64,000 nucleotides of DNA from Veillonella sp. (GTDB lineage Bacteria; Bacillota; Negativicutes; Veillonellales; Veillonellaceae), in NCBI RefSeq assembly GCF_018364065.1, contig NZ_JAGZMO010000005.1:123921-187920 (forward strand). The letters run 5' to 3'. The notes below the pieces were generated by a model that saw nothing but the letters and a program-made list of their open reading frames with translations, ran no database searches and was not told the DNA's origin. Below, one piece after another: positions 17,804 through 26,179 of the stretch. Position 1 is the first letter of the stretch. Every line of letters begins with the position of its first letter. The translations under genes were made by a program, and so were the position numbers.

Positions 17804-18313
17804 TTATTTAACGCCTACTTCAGTCGCTTTAGACAAGAGGTCGATCAGTTCCGGAATGGCATTGGCTTCGTACGCAATTACATCGTCTTCGATGGTTACG
17901 ATGACTTGACGCATTTTGAAAATAAGACCGTCAAAGAGACGAACCACAAAGCGCTGCTCCAACACGTCGGCTTTTTCCAATACATAGTCGAAGTTGGTTA
18001 CCACTAAGCGATCCAATTTTACAAAGGACTCCATGTAGTCTGCCACATGGCCGTAAGTCACGCTGTCGGTGTAGTCTTTCACCAATTGTTCGCCGGTCAC
18101 TTCACGAATATTCCAGTTTGCGGTCTCTTCCGCTTCATAAGCACCCAATTCAGTTAAGAATTTCGCCGTATGAGCCGCTTCACCATGAAGAATCATAGGA
18201 TTATAGTCAACTTGCTTTAAACGCTAGGATACGTCGATAATCGTGTCTTTTACATTGTCTTCCACTGCCACTTCGGACACGAGGCGACCATTATTCATCA
18301 TTTCGTCCTTCAT
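17804..18313 (-). pseudogene. Uncharacterised gene interrupted by an amber codon
   Basis: AAGGAG precedes an ATG at 18313 and an open frame of 169 codons, broken only by TAG at codon 30 (18224-18226). The frame upstream (MKDEMMNNGRLV..DTIIDVS) and downstream (RLKQVDYNPMILHGEA..) is otherwise continuous. The longer part, 130 residues from an internal ATG at 18196, has no obvious RBS. The protein is acidic and soluble; I do not recognise the family. It is either a recent pseudogene, a sequencing error, or a gene needing suppression of the stop. Confidence 0.55.
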
Positions 18314-18369
18314 TGCTTAACTCCTTTTTATAAAATCCCCTATGTACGCCAAGAAATCATTTACACGCT

Positions 18370-18462
18370 CCTGCATAAAATTGTTTGTACTTACCTGCAT
18401 AGAAACTGTTTGTACTTGCCTGTATTGAAACTGTTTGTTCTTGATATACTTGTTGTACTTGC
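18370..18462. repeat. ~25-bp tandem repeat
   Basis: Three to four imperfect units of the form CCTGCATAGAAACTGTTTGT plus ACTTG start near 18370, 18394 and 18419, with a degenerate fourth. They lie between the amber-interrupted gene and the next terminator. Confidence 0.65.
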
Positions 18463-18498
18463 TTACTATAAAACTGTATAAAATCTACTATAAACATG

Positions 18499-18534
18499 AA
18501 AAGTCGGCAATCCAAAAAGGATTGCCGACTTTAT
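18499..18534 (-). terminator. Terminator of the small basic protein gene
   Basis: AAAGTCGGCAATCC and GGATTGCCGACTTT form a perfect 14-bp stem around a short A-rich loop. T residues follow on the minus strand. Confidence 0.75.
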
Positions 18535-18558
18535 TGTACCACATGTGAAAATTAACGA

Positions 18559-18741
18559 CTACTTAACTTTGTCTTTAGCAGCCAGGGCCGCTGCTTCAGT
18601 TCTTTTGCGAATAGCGTCAATTAGCGGTTTAACTTCTAAAAATTCCGCATCAGTTAATCGGAACGTACGACCCTTCCGATCGAACAATGATTTTTTGCGG
18701 CCTGCTCCGACGCGTTTGCCACCCCATTTGTTATTCTTCAT
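18559..18741 (-). CDS. Small basic protein with a GGKRVGAGRK motif
   Basis: A 60-residue basic protein. Its N-terminal GGKRVGAGRKK motif is common in small nucleic-acid-associated and phage-related proteins of Firmicutes, and the C-terminal half (FRLTDAEFLEVKPLIDAI) is predicted helical. A role in DNA or RNA binding is an inference from charge and motif. GGAGG lies 6 bases before the ATG at 18741, so this start is preferred over an ATG 16 codons upstream. A strong terminator follows. Confidence 0.65.
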   Translation of the reverse strand: MKNNKWGGKRVGAGRKKSLFDRKGRTFRLTDAEFLEVKPLIDAIRKRTEAAALAAKDKVK

Positions 18742-19331
18742 AACATCCCTCCAGTTTGGGAAATGAGTACCTCTGTCGTTCCAAAACAAAAATCACATAC
18801 TCGGGTCTAACTACAGTATATACCAATTATACAACCAAATTCAATATGTTATTTCATAAATATGAATCAAATGACCAAATTTTTGTAAAATTACTTTATT
18901 TATCAAGATTTTCCGCCGATTATCTTGTTAATAAACATAATTTATCAAGATTATAAGTTTATTAATGAAGATTATATAATAAAAAAATTAAGCAGAAGTT
19001 AATTAATCGTACAACCAATTAACAACTGCTTATAAGTCACTCATTTTTTTACATAAATCTGACGATTTAAGAAAAATCATCTAAAAATCGATATGAGTGT
19101 ATTAATATTACAAAACTATACATTCTGTATATTTTAGAGCCATTTCTTATGAATTAGTTTGATTTACTTATAATTTTATTAACAAACTTACGTTTTTCAA
19201 CGTTTCGAACATATTTAATCTTCATGAAGATTTCATGTTTGTTTCGACCTGATTCCGCTTCAATCTAATTCATTTTGACCTAAATTCGTTTCAATCTAAT
19301 ATAGTATCAAGCGAATTTCGTTTCGACCGGC
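18742..19331. other. AT-rich intergenic region
   Basis: No gene is seen in about 590 bp. It holds repeated AATTTATCAAGATT-like stretches (near 18898 and 18940), an imperfect 15-bp inverted repeat at 18988-19030 (AAGCAG..CTGCTT), and a degenerate TTTCAATCTAAT duplication near 19258 and 19290. Function unknown. Confidence 0.4.
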
Positions 19332-21326
19332 TTATAGTCGCTCGGACAACGCCATCCACCGTTCCGTTTTTTCTTCCAGCTTCTTATCCGTACCGGCTCG
19401 CTCCGCCATGATATTCTCCAATTCTGCATAATCCGCCGTATTTTGACTGAGCATGGCATCGTAAGCCTTTAAAAGGCCTTCCAATTCAGAAATTTCCGTT
19501 TCCAGTTTTTCCAACTCGGCCAATTCCGATTTAGTAAGTGGTTTAATGGATTGTGCTTCTTTTGCAGCAGAACCTACAGTAGTTGAACCTGCAGTAGCTG
19601 AACCTGTAGCAGCGGAATCTGCCTGTCCGTTCCGATTACTGCCACTTCCGACAGCCTCACTCTCGCCATCCTGCGTATTCCGGTTATTCTTGCCGTTTCC
19701 TTTTTCAGCATTTTTATGTCCCACGCGGGAAAGGCTCAAGGTTTCTCCATCTGCTTCCATAGCTTCTTTATATTCGGAATAAGCGCCATGTACGATGGAG
19801 ATGGCACCGTCGCCGGTAAAGACGAATAATTTGTCCACTACGCGGTCCAGGAAGTAACGATCATGGCAAACGGTAATAACGACGCCCCCAAATGTGTCCA
19901 GGAAGTCTTCCAGCACTTCTAAGGTAGGAATATCCAAGTCATTGGTCGGTTCGTCCAGGAGCAGCACATTCGGTGCACTCATGAGCAATTTTAAAAGGTA
20001 GAGTCGACGTTTTTCACCGCCGGACAACTTGCGAATCGGCACGCCGTGCAATTCCGGTGTGAAGAGGAAACGTTCCAAGGCCTGACCGGCACTTAAACTG
20101 CTGCCATCGGCAAGCACAATGTAATGATGGTCCTCACGAATATAATCGAGCACGCGCTGATCTTCATCGAACGGTGGTAATTCTTGCTTAAAATGCGCTA
20201 TACGGACGGTTTCGCCGCGCCCTACCGTTCCTGCCTGCGGTGTGTATGTGCCGTCCAGGAGGCGCATAAACGACGATTTACCGATACCGTTCGGTCCCAC
20301 GATGCCGATACGGTCATGACGATCCATATGGTACGTAAAATCCTTCACAATGGTCGTATCATCAAAAGAAAAGCTCAAGTCTTCAATATCGAAGACCGTT
20401 TTCCCTAAGCGGCTCTTCAACGCAATCGGATCCATTGTATCTGCGCGTCGCTGTACGTCCTGCTTCTTCAACGCTTCATAACGCTGTAAACGGGCCTTTT
20501 GCTTAGTGGAACGAGCTTTGGCACCACGACGTACCCAGGCGAGCTCCCGCTTCAAAAATTGGCGTCGCTTTTCCGCCGTAGCCGCTTCACGCTCTTCCCG
20601 ATCCGCCTTTAGTTCCAAAAAAGTCTCATAGTTCCCTTCATAGGTGTAGAACTGGTGATTAGACAGCTCCAGAATTTCATCACTTAACGCATCAAGGAAA
20701 TAGCGGTCATGAGTACTGATGAGGAGACCGCCCTTGCGTGCCAGCAAATAATTTTCCAGCCAATCAATGCTGGCTTCATCTAAATGGTTTGTCGGTTCGT
20801 CCAAAAGGAGTAAGTCGGACGGATATAACAAAGCCTGTCCCAAAGCAAGACGACGGCGCTGACCGCCGGATAAGAGTTTTACCGGCCGCGTTACATCATC
20901 AAAGCCCAACTTAGACAAAATCGTACGGCCCTGCTGCTCCACATCCCAGCCGCCATCCGTATCCATGCGCTGCAAGAGGCGCAGATGAGCCTCGCCGCCC
21001 GGCGCTTCACGACTGATTCGTTCATATTCGCGCACTAAAGCCAGCACCGGATGCTGAGCCAGGAAAATATTTTCCAAAATGGACGCTTCCTCATCGAAGG
21101 TCGGTGCCTGTGGCAAATAATAAATAGACGCTTTGCCGTTGCGCAATATGTTGCCTTTATCCGGCTCCACCAGACCGGCTACAATCTTCAGAAAGGTAGA
21201 CTTCCCCGTGCCGTTAACACCGATTAAGCCGATGCGCTTATTGTCCGTAAACGTCATATCCGCATGTTCAAACAGGCGCCGCGTGCCGTAAGAATGTCCT
21301 ACATCCTGCAAGGTTAATATATTCAT
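19332..21326 (-). CDS. uup: ABC-F family ATPase, Uup-like
   Basis: A 664-residue cytoplasmic protein with two ABC domains and no membrane segments. The first has GVNGTGKST and LSGGQRRRLALGQAL, the second GPNGIGKSS and LSGGEKRRLYLLKLL. An arm/linker of charged helix lies between them. The C-terminal 80 residues form the coiled-coil domain typical of Uup (KPLTKSELAELEKLE onward). A Gly/Ser/Ala/Thr-rich linker (about residues 520-585) precedes it. Uup-type proteins act on ribosomes or branched DNA. GAGGTGA lies upstream of the start. Confidence 0.9.
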   Translation of the reverse strand: MNILTLQDVGHSYGTRRLFEHADMTFTDNKRIGLIGVNGTGKSTFLKIVAGLVEPDKGNILRNGKASIYYLPQAPTFDEEASILENIFLAQHPVLALVREYERISREAPGGEAHLRLLQRMDTDGGWDVEQQGRTILSKLGFDDVTRPVKLLSGGQRRRLALGQALLYPSDLLLLDEPTNHLDEASIDWLENYLLARKGGLLISTHDRYFLDALSDEILELSNHQFYTYEGNYETFLELKADREEREAATAEKRRQFLKRELAWVRRGAKARSTKQKARLQRYEALKKQDVQRRADTMDPIALKSRLGKTVFDIEDLSFSFDDTTIVKDFTYHMDRHDRIGIVGPNGIGKSSFMRLLDGTYTPQAGTVGRGETVRIAHFKQELPPFDEDQRVLDYIREDHHYIVLADGSSLSAGQALERFLFTPELHGVPIRKLSGGEKRRLYLLKLLMSAPNVLLLDEPTNDLDIPTLEVLEDFLDTFGGVVITVCHDRYFLDRVVDKLFVFTGDGAISIVHGAYSEYKEAMEADGETLSLSRVGHKNAEKGNGKNNRNTQDGESEAVGSGSNRNGQADSAATGSATAGSTTVGSAAKEAQSIKPLTKSELAELEKLETEISELEGLLKAYDAMLSQNTADYAELENIMAERAGTDKKLEEKTERWMALSERL

Positions 21327-21344
21327 AAACTAAAATCACCTCTA

Positions 21345-21382
21345 CGAAAAAAAGTCCCCTCTAAAAGAGGTGGACTTTTATA
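21345..21382 (-). terminator. Terminator after the acidic protein gene
   Basis: AAAAGTCC-CCTCT and AGAGG-TGGACTTTT pair, followed on the minus strand by seven Ts. It lies between the acidic protein gene and uup. Confidence 0.75.
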
Positions 21383-21443
21383 TTTTCAATCATAATTCGC
21401 GCTGTCAGTCGCACCTTGTGCATCAACCTGAAGGCGAATCAGG

Positions 21444-21773
21444 TTACAGTTCTTCGCCGTAACGAGCAATATTTTCTTGTCGAATGCCCTGCAGATGAGA
21501 CAAGAGCTCTTCTGTATCTTCTACACGAGTAAACAATTCGCCAAAATAATGCGAGTCTTCGATAGTTACACTCCACTGGAATGAATCATTTTCATCATAA
21601 AGGGTAAAAATAATCGGTTCTTCCAATGATTCAGGCAACGCACCTTCTTCATCGGTAATTGTGGCATAATCGCCATCATCGGTAATTTGATAGAACAATG
21701 TGTCCCGATCATCAATTTCCGCCAACTCAAACCCTAAATTTTCATAAAATGACTCCAACGTGTCACTGTCCAT
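21444..21773 (-). CDS. Uncharacterised acidic protein
   Basis: A 109-residue, strongly acidic cytoplasmic protein with no signal peptide or membrane helix. Stretches such as YQITDDGDYATITDEEG suggest a small beta-rich domain like the acidic DUF1292-type proteins of Firmicutes, but the match is too weak to assign. AGGAGGA precedes the start and its own terminator follows, so it is a real, independently ended gene. Confidence 0.7.
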   Translation of the reverse strand: MDSDTLESFYENLGFELAEIDDRDTLFYQITDDGDYATITDEEGALPESLEEPIIFTLYDENDSFQWSVTIEDSHYFGELFTRVEDTEELLSHLQGIRQENIARYGEEL

Positions 21774-21875
21774 TTGAATCCTCCTCTAACATTACATAAA
21801 ACTCGTTAAATTATGTATATTTTACAGGAAAATATACTGTAATGCAATGAAAATATTATACTGCTACATATACGA

Positions 21876-23045
21876 TTACACAATACCGCCGCTTGGGGAT
21901 ACAGTTGCCTGCGGTCCCACAAACTCAACTGATTCTCTTTCACGTAACAACCGATGTGCCGCATCTACGATGTTGGAAGCGCCGTCAATGTGCCACTTAC
22001 GCTCCAATTCAGCCATTTTATGAAGGCGTTCCGGATGGTCAATCAAATCCGTCACCACATCCTCCAAACTGTAAACATCTCTGGCCCAGCAGGCAAATCC
22101 CTGCTCTTCCAGATAGGCTGCATTGCTTTCTTCCTGCCCCGGAATGGCGCTGAAAAATACCATAGGCAAACCTACAGTAATCGCCTCCATACAGGTCAAT
22201 CCGCCCGGTTTCGTTACCAGCACGGTCGCTTCCTGCATGAGCTTAGGAATATCCAGCGTATAGCCGTAAACAGTGGTCGGCTTATGCATTCGCTTCTGCA
22301 TAGCTACCAGACCTTCGTACAATTCGGAATTGCGTCCTGTAACGACTACAATCTGGTCAATGCCGCGCACTTCGTCCAAACGGCGCAATGCCGTTTCCAC
22401 ACAGCCTAAACCGAGACCGCCGCCCATGATGAGCGCCGTTACATCGTCCTCCGCCTTATACGGGGTCACACGAGGTTCAAAGAAGCTTCTGCGCACAGGA
22501 ATACCGGTCACCGTAATTTTGCTGGTTGGAATCCCCGCATCATAGAGCTCGCCTACCATGCGATCACATCCGACAAAGTAAGCATCAACCTGTTCATACA
22601 CCCAGAACTGGTGCGCTTCAAAATCCGTGATGGCTGCAATTAAAGGCACATCAATTAGATTTTGTCGTTTTAAAATACAGGCTGCCCCGCATGGGAATGG
22701 ATGCGTAAAAATAACAACATCAGGTTCTTCACGCTTAATCAACTTCAACATACGACGTTTTAAAAGCCAAGCCAATGCGGTCTGCATGGCACTGCCTTTT
22801 CGATTCCCCTGCGACAGACGATAAATCACGTCATAGAGCATAGGGAACACATCAATCACTTTAATGTAAGTTTCTTTTAATAAATTGTCGAAAGAAAAAG
22901 TATTGGTATCTAAAAAGTCAACATGAGTAATCTGAGCATCCGGATACTTCGCCGCCCAGCACTCTTCAATGGCCTTCGCTGCCTGCGTATGGCCCGTACC
23001 AATCGAAGCTGATACAATAAGTATTCGTTCTTTCTTATTCTCCAT
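21876..23045 (-). CDS. UgtP/MGDG synthase-like glycosyltransferase
   Basis: A 389-residue GT28-family enzyme. The N-terminal MGDG_synth domain (about 10-175) opens with SASIGTGHTQAAKAIEE, and the C-terminal UDP-sugar domain (about 200-370) holds MGGGLGLGCVE and KPGGLTCMEA. Family members such as UgtP and MGDG synthases move glucose or galactose from UDP-sugar to diacylglycerol at the inner face of the membrane. The exact acceptor here is unknown. GGAGAG lies upstream of the start. Confidence 0.85.
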   Translation of the reverse strand: MENKKERILIVSASIGTGHTQAAKAIEECWAAKYPDAQITHVDFLDTNTFSFDNLLKETYIKVIDVFPMLYDVIYRLSQGNRKGSAMQTALAWLLKRRMLKLIKREEPDVVIFTHPFPCGAACILKRQNLIDVPLIAAITDFEAHQFWVYEQVDAYFVGCDRMVGELYDAGIPTSKITVTGIPVRRSFFEPRVTPYKAEDDVTALIMGGGLGLGCVETALRRLDEVRGIDQIVVVTGRNSELYEGLVAMQKRMHKPTTVYGYTLDIPKLMQEATVLVTKPGGLTCMEAITVGLPMVFFSAIPGQEESNAAYLEEQGFACWARDVYSLEDVVTDLIDHPERLHKMAELERKWHIDGASNIVDAAHRLLRERESVEFVGPQATVSPSGGIV

Positions 23046-23230
23046 TCACGCTCTCCTTCCCTATAATTTATTATAACATAAATCATAGGAGAAATAAGTC
23101 TTTCTTTCATCGGAAATGTTCGATTCTTTTTTATCTGAAAACTTACTTTGTTTATATCATAAAATACCTTTATTCCGGTAAACTTGAAGTAAAAGTATAG
23201 TAAATAATCACAGGTTATTCAAAAAAGCAA

Positions 23231-23293
23231 TAAAAAAAGAGATCAATAGGCGAACTTGCAAGCAAGTTTGGATGATGCCTACGATCTCTTTTC
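23231..23293 (-). terminator. Terminator of hup
   Basis: AAAAAGAGATC and GATCTCTTTT form the outer stem, and an inner TAGGC..GCCTA stem-loop extends it. T residues follow on the minus strand. Confidence 0.7.
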
Positions 23294-23308
23294 ATTGCCA
23301 CATCGTAA

Positions 23309-23617
23309 TTATTTTTTACGAGGCTTAACTTTTGTTGCTTTAGTAGCGTTTACTAATTCTTTTAACTGTTTGCCTGCTTTGAAAGCTGGGGATTTGGAAG
23401 CAGCAATTTTGATAACTTCGTTAGTCAAAGGATTGCGGCCTTCACGTGCTGCACGATCGCGTACTTCGAAAGTACCGAAACCGATTACTTGAACTTTTTC
23501 GCCTTTTGCTAATTCGTCAGCTACAGTTTCAAATACGGCTTTAACGGCTTTTTCAGCTTCTTTCTTGCTAAGTTCAGTTTTTTGTGCAACAACTGTGATT
23601 AATTCTGTTTTATTCAT
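23309..23617 (-). CDS. hup: HU-family DNA-binding protein
   Basis: A 102-residue nucleoid protein. The HU fold is visible: N-terminal helices ([25 protein letters not shown]), the [20 protein letters not shown] segment leading into the DNA-binding arm, and [15 protein letters not shown] at the end. The C-terminus has a short extra Lys/Arg-rich tail ([10 protein letters not shown]). AAGGAGG precedes the start. It is the last gene after mfd, flippase and mazG on the same strand, with about 60 bp to mazG. Confidence 0.95.
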   Translation of the reverse strand: MNKTELITVVAQKTELSKKEAEKAVKAVFETVADELAKGEKVQVIGFGTFEVRDRAAREGRNPLTNEVIKIAASKSPAFKAGKQLKELVNATKATKVKPRKK

Positions 23618-23678
23618 GACAGAACCTCCTTAAAAAATAGAATGTATTTCATTCGCTACAATGTGACTTGCCGTCCCA

Positions 23679-24506
23679 TTACAATGAATGTTCTTTCTCT
23701 GCTACCTTCGCCGCGGTCCAAAAACAATCCAATTCGTCCAATGAAAAATCATTCCAGGATTTTCCACTTTCCCTAACGCACTTCTCCACGTATGAAAAGC
23801 GCCGTCTGAACTTGTTATTAGTGCGGTTTAGAGCATTTTCACCGCCTATTTTATACCATCTGAAAAGATTAATCAAGGAGAAAAGTACATCTCCCGCCTC
23901 TAATTCCATATTTTCTTCGTCTTTTTGGGCGGCGGCTTCCTTAAATTCGGCCACTTCTTCACTGAGTTTAGACCACATCGGCTCCACAGAATCCCAGTCA
24001 AAGCCTACCTTCGCGGCCTTTTCCTGCAGTTTCTGAGCCCCTAGAAGGGCCGGTAAGCCCTTTGACACGGAATCGAGGATACTTTCCCTTTGATGCCCCT
24101 GTTCTTGGGCTTTCATGGCCTCCCAGGATAATCGAGGCTGTTCGCCTTTTTTGTCCCCGTCAGCCCCGTCTTTCGTATTGAACACATGAGGATGACGGCG
24201 AATCATTTTATGGGAAATGTCGTCAATCACGTCTTGGATAGTAAAAAGTCCGTTCTCTTCCGCAATTTGTGCGTGAAATACGATCTGCAATAACACATCG
24301 CCCAGTTCTTCACGCAAATTAGCCGTGTCACGGTTGTCGATAGCTTCCAGCGTTTCATACACTTCTTCCAGCAAATAGCGGCGCAGTGTACTGTGCGTTT
24401 GAAGCAAATCCCACGGACAGCCCCCTTCCGGATTGCGCAGAGCGCTCACCACCCGGCGCAACGGCTCCAGCGAGCAGCCGTCAGTTTTCTTTAATTCATC
24501 ATTCAT
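23679..24506 (-). CDS. mazG: Nucleoside triphosphate pyrophosphohydrolase MazG
   Basis: A 275-residue tandem MazG protein that hydrolyses (d)NTPs to monophosphates and pyrophosphate. The N-terminal domain carries CPWDLLQTHSTLRRYLLEE, EEVYETLEAID and EELGDVLLQ. The C-terminal domain carries EEVAEFKEA and LEAGDVLFSL, the ExxE and ExxD metal sites. The length is typical. The order mfd, flippase, mazG mirrors mfd-yabM-yabN of Bacillus, though there mazG is fused to a methylase domain that is absent here. Confidence 0.92.
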   Translation of the reverse strand: MNDELKKTDGCSLEPLRRVVSALRNPEGGCPWDLLQTHSTLRRYLLEEVYETLEAIDNRDTANLREELGDVLLQIVFHAQIAEENGLFTIQDVIDDISHKMIRRHPHVFNTKDGADGDKKGEQPRLSWEAMKAQEQGHQRESILDSVSKGLPALLGAQKLQEKAAKVGFDWDSVEPMWSKLSEEVAEFKEAAAQKDEENMELEAGDVLFSLINLFRWYKIGGENALNRTNNKFRRRFSYVEKCVRESGKSWNDFSLDELDCFWTAAKVAEKEHSL

Positions 24507-24566
24507 TAGTAGTTTCCTTTATTACTTCGTACTCGATACGAATTCATTTTCTCTTATCTCTTATAT

Positions 24567-26168
24567 CTACTGCTCATCGCCATTCGCCGTTTTTCTGTCC
24601 CGATAAGCCGCAATGCGCTTGCCGATAACAGGCATGGAAGCCCATTCATCGGGCTTAATGGTCTTCGTAATGAGAAGGCCGGCGCTGTAAACGATGACCG
24701 CCACGATAATAGCCCCCAATACGCCGATGCTGTTGCCTACGAGCGAGCTGAGGAAATAATACACCACCACAGTGGCGCCGCCCATAGCCAAAGCGGAGAA
24801 GAAAATTTTCACCGTTTCGCCCCATGGGATGCGGTATTTTATGTAGCGATTTACAAAGATCATGTTTAACAAGGCCGCCAGACCAAAGTCGATATTGGTG
24901 GACCAGGCCGCACCGTTGATGCCCCATTCAGGCAGACCGGTTAAATACCAGCTGAGGGGAATTTTAATAATCGTACTGATGAACAGGTTAATCATCGGTA
25001 TCGACGTATGTCCCAAGCCCTGTAAAATCCCCGTCGTCACCTGCTGCATGCCGAGGAGAAAAATACTGAGACTCATAACGGCAATCGGACCGCCCGCATT
25101 GGGCGTTGCGTATAAAAGTTGTGAAATGGGCGTAGCCAACACACAGAGCCCTACGAAAGCCGGCACCGTAATGAGGCTCGTAATCTTCAAGGCCACATAG
25201 CTGCGCCCCTGAATTTCCTTCATATCCTTTTTCGCATAAGCCTCGGAAATAGCCGGCACAAGGCTGGCCGCCAAGGATGTAGTCAGAATAATCGGCAAAT
25301 TTACCAAGGACGTAGCCATACCGGTCAAATAACCGAATAAAGTGGTCGCCTCACGCATGGTGTAGCCCACTTCGATGAGACGTCCCGGCACAACCTTTAA
25401 GTCGATTCCGGACACGATAGGCATCATAATATTCGCCATCGATACAGGAATGGCCAAAATAAAGAGGCGTTTCATAATCTGCCAAGCCGACTCGGCCACC
25501 TGCAGCTCATCTTGCGCCGCCAACAGCGAAGCGCGCTCGTGGCGTTGACGATAGTAAAAATAAATGAGTACCAACAGGCCGCCCACTACGCCCGGAAATG
25601 TCGCCAAGGTCGCCCCGGCCGCCGCCATAGGCAGTCCATAAGGCAAGAGGAACAAGGCGAAGCCTACCATACAGGTAACGCGCAAGGTCTGTTCCACCAC
25701 TTGAGATGCCCCCGTAGGCAACATGTCCTGGAAACCTTGGAAATAACCGCGGAACGCGCCCAACAAGGTTACGATAATAATAGCCGGCGTCAACGTCATC
25801 AAAGCGTAACGGCTGCGAGGATCCGCCAGCCATCCTTCTTCAATGAGCCAAGGCGTACTTAAGAATAGGGCTAAACTGAAGAATGTACCCAGCAAGAAAA
25901 GCACGAGGCCTGACACTTTGAAAATTTTATGAGCGCCCCGCATGTCTTTGTGTGCCAGTTTATCGGCCACCATGATGGAGATGGCCACAGGAAGGCCTGC
26001 TGTCGCCAAACTGACAATAATCTGGTACAGCAGGTAGGCCATCTGATACAGGCCAATCCCTTCGCCGCCCAAGATACGGGCAATCAGGACTTTACTGAAA
26101 GCGCCGATGATTTTAACGATAACCCCGGCTATGGTTAAAATCATGGCTCCTTTTAAAAATCGATTCAT
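24567..26168 (-). CDS. MurJ/SpoVB-like lipid flippase
   Basis: A 533-residue polytopic membrane protein of the MOP superfamily (polysaccharide biosynthesis/SpoVB/MurJ), with about 14 predicted helices. Typical features are the N-terminal GAMILTIAGVIVKIIGAFSK segment and the RGYFQGFQDMLPTGASQVVEQ segment. Family members flip lipid-linked cell-wall precursors. The substrate could be lipid II or another undecaprenyl-linked glycan. It follows mfd by 11 bp and is cotranscribed with it. GGGAGGA precedes the start. Confidence 0.87.
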   Translation of the reverse strand: MNRFLKGAMILTIAGVIVKIIGAFSKVLIARILGGEGIGLYQMAYLLYQIIVSLATAGLPVAISIMVADKLAHKDMRGAHKIFKVSGLVLFLLGTFFSLALFLSTPWLIEEGWLADPRSRYALMTLTPAIIIVTLLGAFRGYFQGFQDMLPTGASQVVEQTLRVTCMVGFALFLLPYGLPMAAAGATLATFPGVVGGLLVLIYFYYRQRHERASLLAAQDELQVAESAWQIMKRLFILAIPVSMANIMMPIVSGIDLKVVPGRLIEVGYTMREATTLFGYLTGMATSLVNLPIILTTSLAASLVPAISEAYAKKDMKEIQGRSYVALKITSLITVPAFVGLCVLATPISQLLYATPNAGGPIAVMSLSIFLLGMQQVTTGILQGLGHTSIPMINLFISTIIKIPLSWYLTGLPEWGINGAAWSTNIDFGLAALLNMIFVNRYIKYRIPWGETVKIFFSALAMGGATVVVYYFLSSLVGNSIGVLGAIIVAVIVYSAGLLITKTIKPDEWASMPVIGKRIAAYRDRKTANGDEQ

Positions 26169-26179
26169 CGGTTCCTCCC

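Noticed and set aside
18224..18226. A pyrrolysine codon in the interrupted gene
   Set aside because: TAG can encode pyrrolysine, but no pyl genes are visible, and a disabling mutation or an error is far more likely.
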